From Thalassospira alkalitolerans (GTDB lineage Bacteria > Pseudomonadota > Alphaproteobacteria > Rhodospirillales > Thalassospiraceae), in NCBI RefSeq assembly GCF_002115745.1, contig NZ_JFKB01000004.1:186001-250000 (forward strand): DNA of 64,000 bases. Reading direction: 5' to 3'. The notes below the pieces were generated by a model. That model ran no database searches, was not told where the DNA came from, and saw only the letters and a program-made list of their open reading frames with translations. Within the stretch, counting starts at the first letter, position 1. The number at the start of each line of letters is the position of its first letter. Below, piece after piece: positions 1 to 10,799 of this stretch. The position numbers and the translations under genes were made by a program.

Positions 1-747
1 AAACAGCAGGAAACAGGTGATTTCAAGCGCCGAGAATTCATGCCCAAGGAAGACAAGCGTTGCTCCGGCGACTTCTTCGGCATTGCCAAAGATTACGTCG
101 AACTGAACGCTGTCAAACAGGACATAAATCGCAAAGATACCCAGTGCGAAACCAAAGTCCCCAACGCGGTTAACGACGAATGCCTTGATCGCAGCCGCCG
201 ATGCCGACGGTTTGGAATACCAGAAACCAATCAGAAGATAGGAAGCAAGCCCCACCCCTTCCCAGCCGAAGAACAGCTGGATCAGGTTATCTGCTGTGAT
301 CAGCATCAGCATGGCAAAGGTAAACAGCGACAGATACGCCATGAAACGCGGCTTGTCTGGATCGTGCGACATGTACCCGATGGAATAGATATGAACCATC
401 GAGGAAACACCGGTCACAACGATCAGCATGACACAGGTCAGCGTATCAAAGCGCAGCGCCCATGGAGCGACGAAGTTACCCGACGAAATCCAGGTAAACA
501 GCGACAGCGTAACCGGGTTGCCGCCAAGAGCAATATCGACAAAAGCAAAGATCGAAATCACGAAAGCCACAACAACACCGCCAACCGTAATCAGTTGGGA
601 AACACGATCGGCTGTTGAAACACCGTGGTGATGATGACCGTGGCCGTCATGCGGAGCACCGGACGCGGTCGACATAGCGCCAGCCAGCGTGATGATGCCT
701 GCAATCGTGGCCGCGATCAGGGGCAGGAAAACAATAAGAGGATACAT
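1..747 (-). CDS. nuoL: NADH-quinone oxidoreductase subunit L (partial, N-terminal part)
   Basis: Membrane-arm proton-pumping subunit of respiratory complex I. Only the first 249 codons lie in the window; the gene runs off the left edge. Reading from the ATG at 747 gives a hydrophobic start (MYPLIVFLPLIAATIAG), a His-rich loop (HDGHGHHHG), and then the conserved NuoL core with GYMSHDPDKPRFMAYLSLF and FFGWEGVGLASYLLIGFWY. These motifs are typical of the Mrp-antiporter-like family. It starts 7 bp after nuoK ends, so it is the distal part of the same nuo transcript. nuoM and nuoN would be expected beyond the edge. Confidence 0.95.
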   Translation of the reverse strand, partial: MYPLIVFLPLIAATIAGIITLAGAMSTASGAPHDGHGHHHHGVSTADRVSQLITVGGVVVAFVISIFAFVDIALGGNPVTLSLFTWISSGNFVAPWALRFDTLTCVMLIVVTGVSSMVHIYSIGYMSHDPDKPRFMAYLSLFTFAMLMLITADNLIQLFFGWEGVGLASYLLIGFWYSKPSASAAAIKAFVVNRVGDFGFALGIFAIYVLFDSVQFDVIFGNAEEVAGATLVFLGHEFSALEITCFLLF

Positions 748-754
748 ATCTGCC

Positions 755-1063
755 TTACCCCTTCATCATGTTGATGTCTTCAACCGCAATCGTGCCGCGG
801 TTACGGAAATAGACCACCAGGATCGCCAATCCAATTGCGGCCTCGGCGGCAGCAACGGTCAGAACGAAGATGGTGAAAACCTGTCCGACGAGGTCGCCAA
901 GGAACGACGAGAACGTGACCAGATTGATATTAACTGCCAGCAGCATCAGCTCGATCGACATCATAATGATGATGACGTTCTTACGGTTCATAAAGATGCC
1001 GAAGATCCCGAGCGTGAAAAGGATCGCCGCGACGGTCAAATAATGTGCAAGACCGATTTCCAT
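755..1063 (-). CDS. nuoK: NADH-quinone oxidoreductase subunit K
   Basis: Small membrane subunit of complex I (MrpC-like) taking part in proton translocation. It has 102 residues, the usual NuoK length, with three predicted membrane helices. The conserved acidic residue in the second helix appears in [16 protein letters not shown], and a second one in [13 protein letters not shown]. The start codon overlaps the last base of nuoJ, which indicates translational coupling, and nuoL follows 7 bp later. Confidence 0.97.
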   Translation of the reverse strand: MEIGLAHYLTVAAILFTLGIFGIFMNRKNVIIIMMSIELMLLAVNINLVTFSSFLGDLVGQVFTIFVLTVAAAEAAIGLAILVVYFRNRGTIAVEDINMMKG

Positions 1064-1671
1064 CAGATCCCCCTGCCGACCGGAACTTTTTTAATTTCAA
1101 GCGTGTCAGCGCGTTGGCGTTTGACCTGCTCGGAGATTTTCTGACGGCGAACACCCTCACGGGTACGCAACGTCAGGACGATTGCGCCAATCATCGCCAC
1201 AAGCAACACCAAACCGGATGCCTGGAAGATGTATGCGTAATCGGTATAGATCAGTTGGCCGAGTGCCTCGACATTGGTCAGTCCGGCTGGCGTCGGATGC
1301 GCCAGAACCGCGATCTTGTCATCGGTCAATGCCCAAGTTGCGCCAACAAAGGCAAGTTCCACAAACAGAACCAACGCGATCAGAACCCCGATCGGCAGGT
1401 AGTTCAGGAAACCCTGACGCATCTCGACAAAGTTAATGTCGAGCATCATGACGACGAACAGGAACAGAACCGCAACCGCGCCGACATAAACGACGACAAG
1501 CAGCATGGCGAGAAACTCAGCACCCAGCAGGACAAAAAGCCCGGCTGCGTTAAAAAATGTCAAAATCAGCAGCAGTACCGAATGCACCGGGTTGCGAACG
1601 GTCACAACCGCAGTCGCGGCAATAACCGCGACAGTAGCAAACAGGTAAAAAGCCAAAGCCTGTACGACCAT
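1063..1671 (-). CDS. nuoJ: NADH-quinone oxidoreductase subunit J
   Basis: Membrane subunit of complex I with five predicted helices, 202 residues. The frame stays open 28 codons further upstream, but the ATG at 1671 follows an AAGGGGG ribosome binding site and gives the usual NuoJ start ([17 protein letters not shown]). The upstream part is polar and atypical, so I chose 1671. The [16 protein letters not shown] segment carries the characteristic NuoJ pi-bulge helix. The stop shares one base with nuoK. Confidence 0.95.
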   Translation of the reverse strand: MVVQALAFYLFATVAVIAATAVVTVRNPVHSVLLLILTFFNAAGLFVLLGAEFLAMLLVVVYVGAVAVLFLFVVMMLDINFVEMRQGFLNYLPIGVLIALVLFVELAFVGATWALTDDKIAVLAHPTPAGLTNVEALGQLIYTDYAYIFQASGLVLLVAMIGAIVLTLRTREGVRRQKISEQVKRQRADTLEIKKVPVGRGI

Positions 1672-1755
1672 AAGGTACCCCCTTGGCGCGCCGTTTCCAC
1701 CCCCTTGGCGAAAACGACCCATGAACTCTCTCTCTTTAGCGATCAGACGCGACAC

Positions 1756-2244
1756 TTACCGATAAGGTGCGTCTGCCTCCAATCGTGCAGCAAGCTCGGC
1801 TTCCCAACGCTCGCCGTTTGCCAGAAGCTTGTCCTTATCATAGAGAAGCTCCTCGCGGTTTTCGGTTGCGAACTCAAAGTTCGGACCTTCGACGATGGCA
1901 TCCACCGGGCAGGCTTCTTCGCAGAAACCACAATAGATGCATTTCGTCATATCAATGTCGTAGCGGGTCGTGCGACGCGAACCGTCGGTGCGCGGCTCCA
2001 CCTCGATGGTGATGGCCTGCGCCGGGCAGATTGCTTCGCAGAGTTTACACGCAATGCAACGCTCTTCCCCGTTGGGATAACGACGCAACGCATGTTCGCC
2101 ACGGAAACGCGGGCTAAGCGGCCCCTTTTCATACGGGTAGTTCAGCGTCACCTTTGGCTTGAACATATATTTCAAGGTGAGCGCCATACCGGAAACGAGT
2201 TCCACCAGCAGGAAGCTCCGGGCCGTCCGATCTATAAATGACAT
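1756..2244 (-). CDS. nuoI: NADH-quinone oxidoreductase subunit I, 2[4Fe-4S] ferredoxin-like
   Basis: Peripheral complex I subunit that carries clusters N6a and N6b and passes electrons to NuoB. It has 162 residues, as is normal for the family. Two complete CxxCxxCxxxCP motifs are visible, [12 protein letters not shown] and [12 protein letters not shown], in the order typical of 8-Fe ferredoxins. The N-terminus carries a short amphipathic stretch and a basic [16 protein letters not shown] segment before the first cluster. It lies between nuoH and nuoJ in the standard order. Confidence 0.98.
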   Translation of the reverse strand: MSFIDRTARSFLLVELVSGMALTLKYMFKPKVTLNYPYEKGPLSPRFRGEHALRRYPNGEERCIACKLCEAICPAQAITIEVEPRTDGSRRTTRYDIDMTKCIYCGFCEEACPVDAIVEGPNFEFATENREELLYDKDKLLANGERWEAELAARLEADAPYR

Positions 2245-2275
2245 CGTTTACCTCTCTCTTTCCGATGCGCGGCGA

Positions 2276-3289
2276 TCAGGCCGGGACCTTGTCGAAAACA
2301 ACCAGGAACGTAGCAACCAGCATGACCCAGGCAAATGACAGCGGCAGGAAGACTTTCCACCCCAAACGCATCAGCTGGTCATAGCGGTAGCGCGGGAAAG
2401 TCGCACGTACCCAGAGGAAAATGAATAGAACAGAGCAAATCTTCAGAAAGAACCAGATCGCCCCCGGGATGAATTCAAGCACCGGTAGCGGTGCGGTCCA
2501 ACCGCCCAGGAACAAAACGACACAAAGGCCGCTCATCAGGATCATATTCGCGTATTCACCCAGGAAGAACAGCGCAAAGGTCATTGCCGAATAATCGACG
2601 TTATAACCCGATACCAGTTCAGCTTCCGCTTCAGGAAGGTCAAACGGTGCGCGGTTGGTTTCGGCCAGGATCGACACGATAAAGACGACAAACATCGGCA
2701 GGTGATAGACGAAGTTCCATTCCCAGATACCGCCAACCTGACCACGCACGATATCGCTAAGGTTCAGCGAGCCGGTGGTCAGAAGTACGGAAATGATGAT
2801 CAGGCCAATCGAAATCTCGTAGGACACCATCTGGGCACCGGAACGCAGCGCACCAAGGAAAGCGTATTTAGAGTTCGATGCCCAACCAGCCATCACGATG
2901 CCATAGACACCAAGCGATGAAATCGCAAACAGGTACAGAATACCAACATTCAAATCTGCCAGAACCATGCCTTCGTCGAACGGGATAACCGCCCAGGCAA
3001 TGATCGCCAGAATGAACGTCAGCATCGGGGCAATGATAAACACGCCCTTGTTCGCGCTGGTCGGAATAATTGTTTCTTTCAGAAACAGTTTCAGACCATC
3101 AGCAAGCGGTTGCAAAAGGCCAAAGGGCCCTACAACGTTCGGGCCTTTGCGCAACTGCATCGCACCGATAACCTTGCGCTCGGCATAGGTCAGATAGGCG
3201 ACAGCAACCAGCAGCGGGACAACAATCGCCAAAATTTTGGCGACGATCCAAACTACCGGTTCAATATATCCGTCCCAAAGAAGTTCCAT
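2276..3289 (-). CDS. nuoH: NADH-quinone oxidoreductase subunit H
   Basis: Membrane subunit that forms much of the quinone-binding cavity at the junction of the two arms of complex I. It has 337 residues and about eight or nine membrane segments. Recognisable family signatures are [19 protein letters not shown] near residue 36 and [20 protein letters not shown] near residue 210, which line the quinone channel. It is followed 31 bp later by nuoI. Confidence 0.98.
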   Translation of the reverse strand: MELLWDGYIEPVVWIVAKILAIVVPLLVAVAYLTYAERKVIGAMQLRKGPNVVGPFGLLQPLADGLKLFLKETIIPTSANKGVFIIAPMLTFILAIIAWAVIPFDEGMVLADLNVGILYLFAISSLGVYGIVMAGWASNSKYAFLGALRSGAQMVSYEISIGLIIISVLLTTGSLNLSDIVRGQVGGIWEWNFVYHLPMFVVFIVSILAETNRAPFDLPEAEAELVSGYNVDYSAMTFALFFLGEYANMILMSGLCVVLFLGGWTAPLPVLEFIPGAIWFFLKICSVLFIFLWVRATFPRYRYDQLMRLGWKVFLPLSFAWVMLVATFLVVFDKVPA

Positions 3290-3376
3290 CGGTCAAACCG
3301 TATCTTTTGCGTTTCGTCCCTGAATTGGGACACCCCCTTGCGGGACGGGCGACGATGACATCGCCGCCCCCCTTAC

Positions 3377-5437
3377 TCAGGCAACCTTCTCGGCAGCCGC
3401 ATCTTTGACAAAGGCCTCAGTACATTTGGCCATCGTCACCGATGCACGGCTGATCGGGTCGGTCATATAGAAATTGCGAACCGGCGTTGCGAAGCCTTCC
3501 GGCTTCATGTCGCCTGCCTTGCCGAAATCGGCCCACTCGGCCTTGGTAACAGCATTCAGCGAGGCAAAAACCGGGCTGAGTTCAACCATGCGCGAACGCA
3601 CGGCATCAAGACTGTCATAAGGAAGTACCTGACCAAGTGCCCCCGAAAGCGCACGAACAATGGCCCAGTCTTCCTTGGCTTCGCCAACCGGGAAAACAGC
3701 GCGCCAGCCTTGCTGTGCGCGGCCTTCGGTATTGACATACGTCCCGTTCTTTTCGGTGTATGCCGCACCCGGCAGGATTACATCGGCAGCTTGTGCCCCG
3801 GCATCACCCATCGCCCCCTGATAAACCACAAAGGCCTTATCAAGTTTCGACATGTCGATTTCATCGGCACCAAGAAGATAGACAACTTCAACATCGCCCT
3901 TTGCCGCAGCATCAAGAATGTCATTGGTTGCCAAACCGCCCTCACCCGGGACAAAGCCCAGATCCAAACCGCCAACACGCGATGCGGCAGTATGCAGAAC
4001 GTTAAAGCCGTTCCATTCACCCGTAACCATGCCGAACTTGTCAGCAATCGCACGCGCGGTTGCCAGAACAGCATCACGGTCGTCACGGTTCAATGCGCCC
4101 ATGCCAATGATGATCATCGGCTTTTCGGCAGCTTCAAGAACCTTGGCAAACTCGCTTTTGCCATCAAGAACGGCAGAAAGCGTTTCGGCACCGGCACCAA
4201 GATAGTCGTGCTTGAATGTCGTATCCCAGCTTTCGCCAATGATGCCGACCTTGAAATCACCGGTGGTCGAACGCCAGCGTTTGCGCAAACGCGAATTGAT
4301 GATTGGTGCTTCGGCACGAATATTCGCCCCAACGATCAAGCAGGCATCGGCTTCGTCGATCCCTGAAATCGTCGAGTTAAAGATATAGGATGCACGCGGA
4401 CCACCGATTTTCGAACCGTCCTGACGACAATCAAGGTTCGGCGAGCCAAGCTTGCCCATCAGATCCTTAAGTGCAGTCATTGATTCACAATCGACCGTAT
4501 CACCGGCAATCGCAGCAATCTTTTTACCGTCAAGACCGGAAACCTTTGCCTTGATCGCCGCAAATGCCTCGTCCCAACTGACAGCCTGAAGCTTGCCATT
4601 AACACGGACATACGGGCGGTCAAGACGCTGGCGTTTCAGGCCATCAATGGCATAACGGGTTTTGTCCGAAATCCATTCTTCGTTTACGTCGTCATTGGTG
4701 CGCGGCAGAACGCGCAGAACTTCGGAACCACGTGAATCGACACGGATATTCGAACCAACCGCATCCATCACATCAATGCTGTCGGTCTTTTTCAGTTCCC
4801 AAGGACGGGCGGTAAACGCATAGGGCTTGGACGTCAGGGCGCCAACCGGGCAAAGATCGATCAGGTTACCGGATAGTTCGGAATTGATCGATGCTTCGAT
4901 ATAGGGTCCAACCTCGGTGTCTTCGCCACGGTAAACAGCCCCCATGGTGCCGACACCGGCGACTTCCTCGGAGAAACGAACGCAGCGCGTACAGTGAATG
5001 CAACGCGTCATGATCGTTTTCACGATCGGGCCAAGTTCTTTGTCTTTAACCGCACGCTTTTTCTCGGCGTAACGCGATGAACCACAACCATAGGCCATCG
5101 CCTGGTCCTGAAGGTCACATTCACCACCCTGGTCACAGATCGGGCAATCCAGCGGATGGTTGATCAACAAGAATTCCATCACGCCAGTACGTGCTTTCTT
5201 GACCAGATCAGAATCCGTCTTGATCACCATTCCATCTGCCGCAGGCATGGCACAGGATGCGACCGGTTTCGGTGCGCGTTCCATTTCAACCAGACACATA
5301 CGGCAGTTGCCAGCGATTGACAGGCGTTCGTGATAGCAGAAACGCGGGATTTCTTTCCCCGCCTCTTCACAGGCCTGAAGGACTGTCGCCCCGGCTTCTA
5401 CTTCAACTTCTATACCGTCAACTGTCAGTTTCGGCAT
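3377..5437 (-). CDS. nuoG: NADH-quinone oxidoreductase subunit G
   Basis: Large iron-sulfur subunit of the hydrophilic arm, 686 residues. The N-terminus has a [2Fe-2S] ferredoxin domain (FCYHERLSIAGNCRMC, residues about 33-48), then the His-ligated cluster region (HPLDCPICDQGGECDLQDQ, about 95-113) and a 4Fe-4S domain (TRCIHCTRCVRF, about 142-153, with a distal Cys in DLCPVGALTSK). The rest is a molybdopterin-oxidoreductase-like domain that is degenerate in complex I and not catalytic. The length matches the alphaproteobacterial and mitochondrial form, not the longer E. coli form. Confidence 0.97.
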   Translation of the reverse strand: MPKLTVDGIEVEVEAGATVLQACEEAGKEIPRFCYHERLSIAGNCRMCLVEMERAPKPVASCAMPAADGMVIKTDSDLVKKARTGVMEFLLINHPLDCPICDQGGECDLQDQAMAYGCGSSRYAEKKRAVKDKELGPIVKTIMTRCIHCTRCVRFSEEVAGVGTMGAVYRGEDTEVGPYIEASINSELSGNLIDLCPVGALTSKPYAFTARPWELKKTDSIDVMDAVGSNIRVDSRGSEVLRVLPRTNDDVNEEWISDKTRYAIDGLKRQRLDRPYVRVNGKLQAVSWDEAFAAIKAKVSGLDGKKIAAIAGDTVDCESMTALKDLMGKLGSPNLDCRQDGSKIGGPRASYIFNSTISGIDEADACLIVGANIRAEAPIINSRLRKRWRSTTGDFKVGIIGESWDTTFKHDYLGAGAETLSAVLDGKSEFAKVLEAAEKPMIIIGMGALNRDDRDAVLATARAIADKFGMVTGEWNGFNVLHTAASRVGGLDLGFVPGEGGLATNDILDAAAKGDVEVVYLLGADEIDMSKLDKAFVVYQGAMGDAGAQAADVILPGAAYTEKNGTYVNTEGRAQQGWRAVFPVGEAKEDWAIVRALSGALGQVLPYDSLDAVRSRMVELSPVFASLNAVTKAEWADFGKAGDMKPEGFATPVRNFYMTDPISRASVTMAKCTEAFVKDAAAEKVA

Positions 5438-5464
5438 GTCTCAATCCCTCTCAACAGGTCTCTC

Positions 5465-6745
5465 TCAGGCCGCAATCCGTGCGCGATATTCTTTGATCCG
5501 ACGTTCCATTTCGGGACGGAAGTGACGGATCAAACCCTGGATTGGCCATGCAGCAGCATCGCCAAGCGCACAAATGGTGTGGCCTTCAACCTGCTTGGTC
5601 ACATCCCACAACAGATCAATTTCATCAAGCGTAGCCTCGCCGCGGACCATACGCGACATAATACGCGCCATCCAACCAGTACCTTCACGGCACGGCGTGC
5701 ACTGACCACAGCTTTCATGTTTGTAGAATTCAGACAAACGCGCAATCGCATAGACAATATCAGTGGATTTATCCATCACGATCACAGCCGCCGTGCCAAG
5801 CCCCGATCCCACTGCACGCAGAGCATCGAAATCCATCAGCACGTCGTCGCAAATATCTTTGGTTATCAACGGAACCGAAGAACCGCCGGGAATCACAGCC
5901 AAAAGGTTGTCCCAGCCGCCACGAACGCCGCCGCAATGCTTTTCGATCAGTTCACGCAGCGGGATGCTCATGGATTCTTCCACGGTGCAAGGCTGATTAA
6001 CATGACCCGAAATCGCAAACAGTTTGGTGCCATGGTTATTTTCACGGCCAAAACCGGTGAACCATGCCCCGCCGCGACGCAGGATTTCCGGCACCACAGC
6101 AATCGATTCGACGTTGTTCACCGTCGTCGGGCAACCATACAGACCGGCATTCGCCGGAAATGGCGGCTTAAGACGCGGCTGACCTTTTTTACCTTCAAGG
6201 CTTTCGATCAGGGCGGTTTCTTCGCCACAGATGTAAGCACCGGCACCAAGATGCACGTAAAGATCAAAGTCCCAGCCCGAACCACAGGCATTCTTGCCAA
6301 GAAGACCGGCTTCGTAGGCCTGATCAATTGCAAGCTGCAGGTTTGATGCTTCGTGATAAAATTCACCGCGGATATAAATATACCCGGCATGAGCATTCAT
6401 CGCGAAAGCAGCCAGAAGACACCCTTCAATCAGAGTATGCGGATCATTACGCATGATCTCGCGGTCTTTACAGGTGCCCGGCTCGCCCTCGTCAGCATTC
6501 ACCACAAGGTAGCTCGGACGACCATCAGATTCCTTGGGCATGAACGACCATTTCAAGCCCGTCGGGAAACCTGCGCCCCCGCGACCACGCAGACCGGATG
6601 ATTTCATCTCGCTGATGATCCAGTCGCGCCCTTTGTCGATCAGGGCCTTGGTGCCGTCCCAGTTGCCACGTGCCTGTGCAGCTTTAAGACCGAAGTCCTG
6701 AAAACCATACAGGTTGGTAAAGATACGATCCTTGTCCTGCAGCAT
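5465..6745 (-). CDS. nuoF: NADH-quinone oxidoreductase subunit F
   Basis: Flavoprotein subunit that binds NADH and FMN and the N3 cluster, 426 residues. The glycine-rich [13 protein letters not shown] motif near residue 60 is the FMN site, and [20 protein letters not shown] near residue 170 belongs to the NADH/FMN pocket. The [4Fe-4S] ligands are in [13 protein letters not shown] near residue 345, with the fourth Cys in [12 protein letters not shown]. The frame is open for 18 more codons upstream, but those lie inside nuoE. The ATG at 6745 sits one base after the nuoE stop and gives the usual [14 protein letters not shown] start. Confidence 0.97.
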   Translation of the reverse strand: MLQDKDRIFTNLYGFQDFGLKAAQARGNWDGTKALIDKGRDWIISEMKSSGLRGRGGAGFPTGLKWSFMPKESDGRPSYLVVNADEGEPGTCKDREIMRNDPHTLIEGCLLAAFAMNAHAGYIYIRGEFYHEASNLQLAIDQAYEAGLLGKNACGSGWDFDLYVHLGAGAYICGEETALIESLEGKKGQPRLKPPFPANAGLYGCPTTVNNVESIAVVPEILRRGGAWFTGFGRENNHGTKLFAISGHVNQPCTVEESMSIPLRELIEKHCGGVRGGWDNLLAVIPGGSSVPLITKDICDDVLMDFDALRAVGSGLGTAAVIVMDKSTDIVYAIARLSEFYKHESCGQCTPCREGTGWMARIMSRMVRGEATLDEIDLLWDVTKQVEGHTICALGDAAAWPIQGLIRHFRPEMERRIKEYRARIAA

Positions 6746-6746
6746 C

Positions 6747-7409
6747 TCAGGCTTCCCCTTCGCTTGCATCAGCAGACTGGTCGGCAGCGCCACAGCCACA
6801 AAATGCTTTCAGAACCTTGGGACCCTCAATCGGCTCACAGCCTTTACGGCCGATCTGCGGACCGGCTTTTGGCTTTTCACCCTTTTTCAGGGCTTCAAGG
6901 ATCGATTTGGTGGTATCGGCGTTCAAGTCTTCATAAAAATCGTCGTTGACTTGCATCATTGGTGCGTTAACGCACGCCCCAAGGCATTCAACTTCGATCA
7001 AAGTGAACTTGCCGTCTTCCGTGGTTTCACCAATATCAATGCCAAGTTCCTGCTTGCAGGTCTTGACGACATCGGCCGAACCGCGAAGCCAGCACGGCGT
7101 CGTGGTGCAGACCTGGATGAAGTTCTTACCCACGGGGGCAAGATTATACATCGTATAGAAGGTCGCCACCTCATAGACACGAATGGCTGGCATTTCGAGC
7201 ATATCGGCAATGTAATCCATTGCGACGGTCGGAACCCAGTTACCTTCGGTCTGACGCTGTGCCAGATCAAGCAGCGGCATGACCGCACTTTGCTGGCGGC
7301 CTTCCGGATACTTGGCGATAATTTTTTTCGCCTTCTCCATGTTTTCCGGGGAAAACGCGAAGCTGATAGGCTGAAGCTCTCTCGGAGCTGGTCTTCTTAA
7401 ATGGCTCAT
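6747..7409 (-). CDS. nuoE: NADH-quinone oxidoreductase subunit E
   Basis: Thioredoxin-like [2Fe-2S] subunit carrying cluster N1a, 220 residues. The four cluster cysteines are in [10 protein letters not shown] and [12 protein letters not shown] (about residues 95-145). The C-terminus is extended past the usual end with a [17 protein letters not shown] tail that is Cys- and acid-rich; such tails vary between species. The start overlaps the nuoD stop by four bases, and nuoF follows after a single base. Confidence 0.96.
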   Translation of the reverse strand: MSHLRRPAPRELQPISFAFSPENMEKAKKIIAKYPEGRQQSAVMPLLDLAQRQTEGNWVPTVAMDYIADMLEMPAIRVYEVATFYTMYNLAPVGKNFIQVCTTTPCWLRGSADVVKTCKQELGIDIGETTEDGKFTLIEVECLGACVNAPMMQVNDDFYEDLNADTTKSILEALKKGEKPKAGPQIGRKGCEPIEGPKVLKAFCGCGAADQSADASEGEA

Positions 7410-8584
7410 CGGTCAATCTCACCGAAAACGATATCAAGCGACCCGATATTGGCAACGACATCGGCCAGCATGTGACCTTTGGACATGAAGTCGAGGCCCT
7501 GAAGGTGCGGGAACCCGGGTGCGCGAATTTTGCAGCGATACGGACGGTTCGAGCCATCCGAAACGAGATACACGCCAAACTCACCCTTTGGTGCCTCGAC
7601 CGCAGCATAGCATTCACCTGCCGGAACGTGGAAACCTTCGGTAAAGAGTTTGAAGTGATGGATCAGGGCTTCCATCGAGCGTTTCATATCGGAACGCGAC
7701 GGCGGAGCCACCTTGTTGTTTTCAACGATCACGGCACCATCCGGCATTTCCTTGATCGCCTGCTTCATGATCTTAAGCGACTGGTTCATTTCTTCGAAAC
7801 GCACCAGGAAGCGATCATAGCAGTCGCCATTCTTGCCAATTGGAATGTCGAAATCGAATTCTTCGTAGGAGTCGTAAGGCTGCGACTTACGCAGATCCCA
7901 TGCCATACCCGATGCCCGGATGTTCGGACCGGTAAAGCCCCAATCAAGGGCTTCTTCGGCCGAAACGGTTCCGATATCAACGGTTCGCTGTTTGAAGATA
8001 CGGTTGCCGGTCAGAACACGGTCGAAATCATTGACGAATTTCGGAAACTGATCACACCAGGCATCAATATCAGCCAAAAGCCCCGCCGGAAGATCGGCAG
8101 CAACGCCCCCCGGACGGAAATAATTGGCATGAAGACGCGCACCACATGCACGCTCATAGAATTCCATGAGCTTTTCGCGTTCCTCGAAGCCCCACAAAAG
8201 CGGGGTCATCGCACCAACGTCGAGTGCAAATGCCGTCAGGTTAAGAAGATGGTTCAGAATACGACCCATTTCCGCATACAGAACGCGGATATATTGGGCA
8301 CGTTTCGGCACTTCGACACCCATCAGCTTTTCAATGGCCAGGCAATAAGCATGTTCCTGGTTCATTGGTGCGACATAGTCGAGGCGGTCGAAATACGGGG
8401 TCGCCTGAATATAGTTTTTATATTCGATCAGCTTTTCCGTACCACGGTGCAGCAGACCAATATGCGGATCGGCGCGTTCAATAACTTCGCCATCCATTTC
8501 AAGAACCAGACGCAAAACACCGTGCGCCGCAGGGTGCTGCGGGCCGAAGTTCATGGTCATGTTTTTGATTTTTTGCTCGGACAT
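7406..8584 (-). CDS. nuoD: NADH-quinone oxidoreductase subunit D
   Basis: 49-kDa-type subunit that forms the quinone reduction site with NuoB and NuoH, 392 residues. The N-terminus has the classic [20 protein letters not shown], where the conserved His is part of the quinone site. [20 protein letters not shown] and the C-terminal [12 protein letters not shown] ending are also typical. nuoC ends on the first base of this start codon, and the nuoE start overlaps its end, so these genes are translationally coupled. Confidence 0.98.
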   Translation of the reverse strand: MSEQKIKNMTMNFGPQHPAAHGVLRLVLEMDGEVIERADPHIGLLHRGTEKLIEYKNYIQATPYFDRLDYVAPMNQEHAYCLAIEKLMGVEVPKRAQYIRVLYAEMGRILNHLLNLTAFALDVGAMTPLLWGFEEREKLMEFYERACGARLHANYFRPGGVAADLPAGLLADIDAWCDQFPKFVNDFDRVLTGNRIFKQRTVDIGTVSAEEALDWGFTGPNIRASGMAWDLRKSQPYDSYEEFDFDIPIGKNGDCYDRFLVRFEEMNQSLKIMKQAIKEMPDGAVIVENNKVAPPSRSDMKRSMEALIHHFKLFTEGFHVPAGECYAAVEAPKGEFGVYLVSDGSNRPYRCKIRAPGFPHLQGLDFMSKGHMLADVVANIGSLDIVFGEIDR

Positions 8585-9213
8585 CAGACTTTGTCCTCCG
8601 CCTTTTCGTCACCCGGCAAGACATGCTGGATGCCTTCCCATGGGCTTTCGAAATCAAAGTTACGGAAATCCTGCACCAGCTTCACCGGTTCATAGACAAC
8701 GCGCTTTTGCTCGTCATCATAGCGAACCTCGACATAACCGGTCAGCGGGAAATCCTTGCGAAGCGGATGTCCTTCAAAACCATAGTCCGTCAGGATACGG
8801 CGTGGATCGGGATGATTATCAAAGAAAATGCCGTAAAGATCCCATGCCTCGCGCTCAAACCAATTGGCGGCGCTGAAGAGGGAAACGGTACTTGGCACCG
8901 GGGTATCTTCGTCGGTGTGAACCTTTACACGCACACGCAGATTATGCTTGAGCGAGAGCAGATGGTAAACGACGTCAAAACGCTCGGCGCGTTCGGGATA
9001 ATCAACACCGCAAATATCGATAAGCTGCTTGAACAAGCAGCCCGCATCATCGCGGAGGAAAGTCAGAACTTTAAGAATAGAATCGCGTTTAACCACGATG
9101 GACAGTTCACCATAACGATACTGGGTTTCCAGAACGTTATCGGAAAACTGGGACACCACAAGATCTTTAAGATCTTTTAGCGCGGCGCCGTTATCGCTGA
9201 GCACTTCGCTCAT
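8584..9213 (-). CDS. nuoC: NADH-quinone oxidoreductase subunit C
   Basis: 30-kDa-type subunit of the hydrophilic arm, structural and without a cofactor, 209 residues. The family signature is visible in [20 protein letters not shown] and [20 protein letters not shown] (about residues 110-150). It is a separate gene here and not fused to nuoD as in enterobacteria. It overlaps the nuoD start by one base. Confidence 0.97.
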   Translation of the reverse strand: MSEVLSDNGAALKDLKDLVVSQFSDNVLETQYRYGELSIVVKRDSILKVLTFLRDDAGCLFKQLIDICGVDYPERAERFDVVYHLLSLKHNLRVRVKVHTDEDTPVPSTVSLFSAANWFEREAWDLYGIFFDNHPDPRRILTDYGFEGHPLRKDFPLTGYVEVRYDDEQKRVVYEPVKLVQDFRNFDFESPWEGIQHVLPGDEKAEDKV

Positions 9214-9232
9214 GCAAGCCCCCTATTAAGGA

Positions 9233-9775
9233 TCAGCGTGTCAGGACACCGGTACGGCGGATTTTCTTTTGCAACTGCAAAATACCGTAGATCAGCGCTT
9301 CGGCTGTCGGCGGGCACCCCGGAACATATATATCCACCGGAACAACGCGATCACAACCGCGCACCACCGAATAGGAATAATGATAGTAGCCGCCGCCATT
9401 TGCGCAGGACCCCATAGAGATCACCCAGCGGGGTTCGGCCATCTGGTCGTAGACCTTGCGCAGCGCCGGCGCCATCTTGTTGGTCAGCGTACCGGCAACA
9501 ATCATCACGTCAGACTGACGCGGACTCGGCCGGAACACCAAACCGTAACGGTCCAGGTCATAGCGCGACGCCGCAGCATGCATCATTTCCACAGCACAAC
9601 AGGCCAGACCAAACGTCATCGGCCACAAAGAACCGGTGCTCGCCCAGCTTGCGAGTTTATCGAGATTGGCAAGGACAAAGCCCTTGTCATTCATCTCGTC
9701 AAACACACCCTTAAGCAGAACATCCTGATCCTGACCGGGCACCAGGGGGGCGCCTGTATTGGTGCTCACTCCCAT
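9233..9775 (-). CDS. nuoB: NADH-quinone oxidoreductase subunit B
   Basis: Carries cluster N2, the final electron donor to quinone, 180 residues. The four ligands are the tandem CC in [12 protein letters not shown] plus the cysteines in [10 protein letters not shown] and [13 protein letters not shown]. An in-frame ATG occurs at 9796, but the ATG at 9775 has an AAGGGAG ribosome binding site about 7 bases upstream, so 9775 is preferred. With that start the gene overlaps the end of nuoA by 10 bases. Confidence 0.97.
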   Translation of the reverse strand: MGVSTNTGAPLVPGQDQDVLLKGVFDEMNDKGFVLANLDKLASWASTGSLWPMTFGLACCAVEMMHAAASRYDLDRYGLVFRPSPRQSDVMIVAGTLTNKMAPALRKVYDQMAEPRWVISMGSCANGGGYYHYSYSVVRGCDRVVPVDIYVPGCPPTAEALIYGILQLQKKIRRTGVLTR

Positions 9776-10131
9776 TCCAAAGCTCCCTTCTTCCATTCGT
9801 AGACAAATCCGACCGTCAGCACAGCCAGGAAAATCACCATAGAGAAGAACCCGAAGTGGCCAATGTCACCAAGGGTCACAGCCCATGGAAACAGGAACGC
9901 AACTTCCAGATCGAAAATGATGAACAAGATTGCGACCAAATAGAACCGGACGTCGAACTTGATGCGCGCATCCTCGAACGGCGCAAAACCGCATTCGTAT
10001 GCGGACAGTTTTTCAACATCAGGGGCCTGCTTGGCCAAAACCAGCGACGCGATGACGATTACCGCCGAGAGTCCGACGGCGATCCCAATGAAAATCAGGA
10101 TCGGAAGATATTCCGAAAGAAGCTCTTGCAT
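9766..10131 (-). CDS. nuoA: NADH-quinone oxidoreductase subunit A
   Basis: First gene of the complex I cluster, 121 residues, three membrane helices. The family signature [20 protein letters not shown] is present near residue 45, followed by [18 protein letters not shown]. The frame stays open 28 codons upstream to 10215, but that extension is unlike NuoA. The ATG at 10131 follows GAGAGGT and begins [16 protein letters not shown] as expected. Confidence 0.97.
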   Translation of the reverse strand: MQELLSEYLPILIFIGIAVGLSAVIVIASLVLAKQAPDVEKLSAYECGFAPFEDARIKFDVRFYLVAILFIIFDLEVAFLFPWAVTLGDIGHFGFFSMVIFLAVLTVGFVYEWKKGALEWE

Positions 10132-10419
10132 CTCTACTGACCTCTCAAGAACAGGCCTCTTTTGACCCGACCAGGTCCCCACCTGGTCCATAACGGCGCA
10201 CCATAACGTATGCACCGCACAAGTTCCAGCCCCGCAAGCCGTTTTAACACCGCCTAAGGCCGGAAACTTCCTAATCTTTTTGCCAATCCCTGTTGTCCGA
10301 TATCGGGGCGCAGCAGCCCATGATCAAGGCCTTTTCTTGCGAAGCAAACCAGCAACACATGAAAAAATGATCGCGGAAAGGGCGAAACGTCCAAAGTAAG
10401 ACAACAGACTGCATGATCA
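10132..10419 (-). other. Leader region of the nuo cluster, no gene
   Basis: This stretch lies between tRNA-Asp and nuoA and should hold the nuo promoter and leader. I do not see a -35/-10 pair that I would defend. An open frame across it is an extension of nuoA and an antisense frame of the tRNA, not a gene. Confidence 0.4.
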
Positions 10420-10496
<77 letters not shown>

Positions 10497-10799
10497 AAAT
10501 GACCAGCATTTAGCGCGCCTTTGTTAGACCAGCACCTATGGCAAGTCAAGCTGATACAAGCGTTTTCAACCTTCTCGTCAATTGGGCGCGCGTTCCTCGC
10601 CCAGTGAAGTGCATCACAGCCCCCAAGTTTCGGACAAATATCTTGTTTCCAACAACTTCCGACATAGGATTCGCCGGTTACCTTTGCATCATCGTGTCGG
10701 CTTTTATAGAATTGTTGATAAATAGATTATATTCTCTGGCGCAATCGAACAGACAGTTTTGCGCAAGCGAATAAACGCAAGTGACGGAGAAGATCACCA
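10497..10799. other. Intergenic region between tRNA-Asp and fliG
   Basis: About 300 bases without a supported gene. It should contain the tRNA-Asp promoter (minus) and the fliG promoter (plus). An AT-rich patch around 10700-10740 is the likeliest promoter area for fliG, but I cannot name a clear box. Confidence 0.35.

Noticed and set aside
7472-8695. Open frame antisense to nuoD
   Set aside because: Shadow frame of a conserved subunit; no ribosome binding site or motif.
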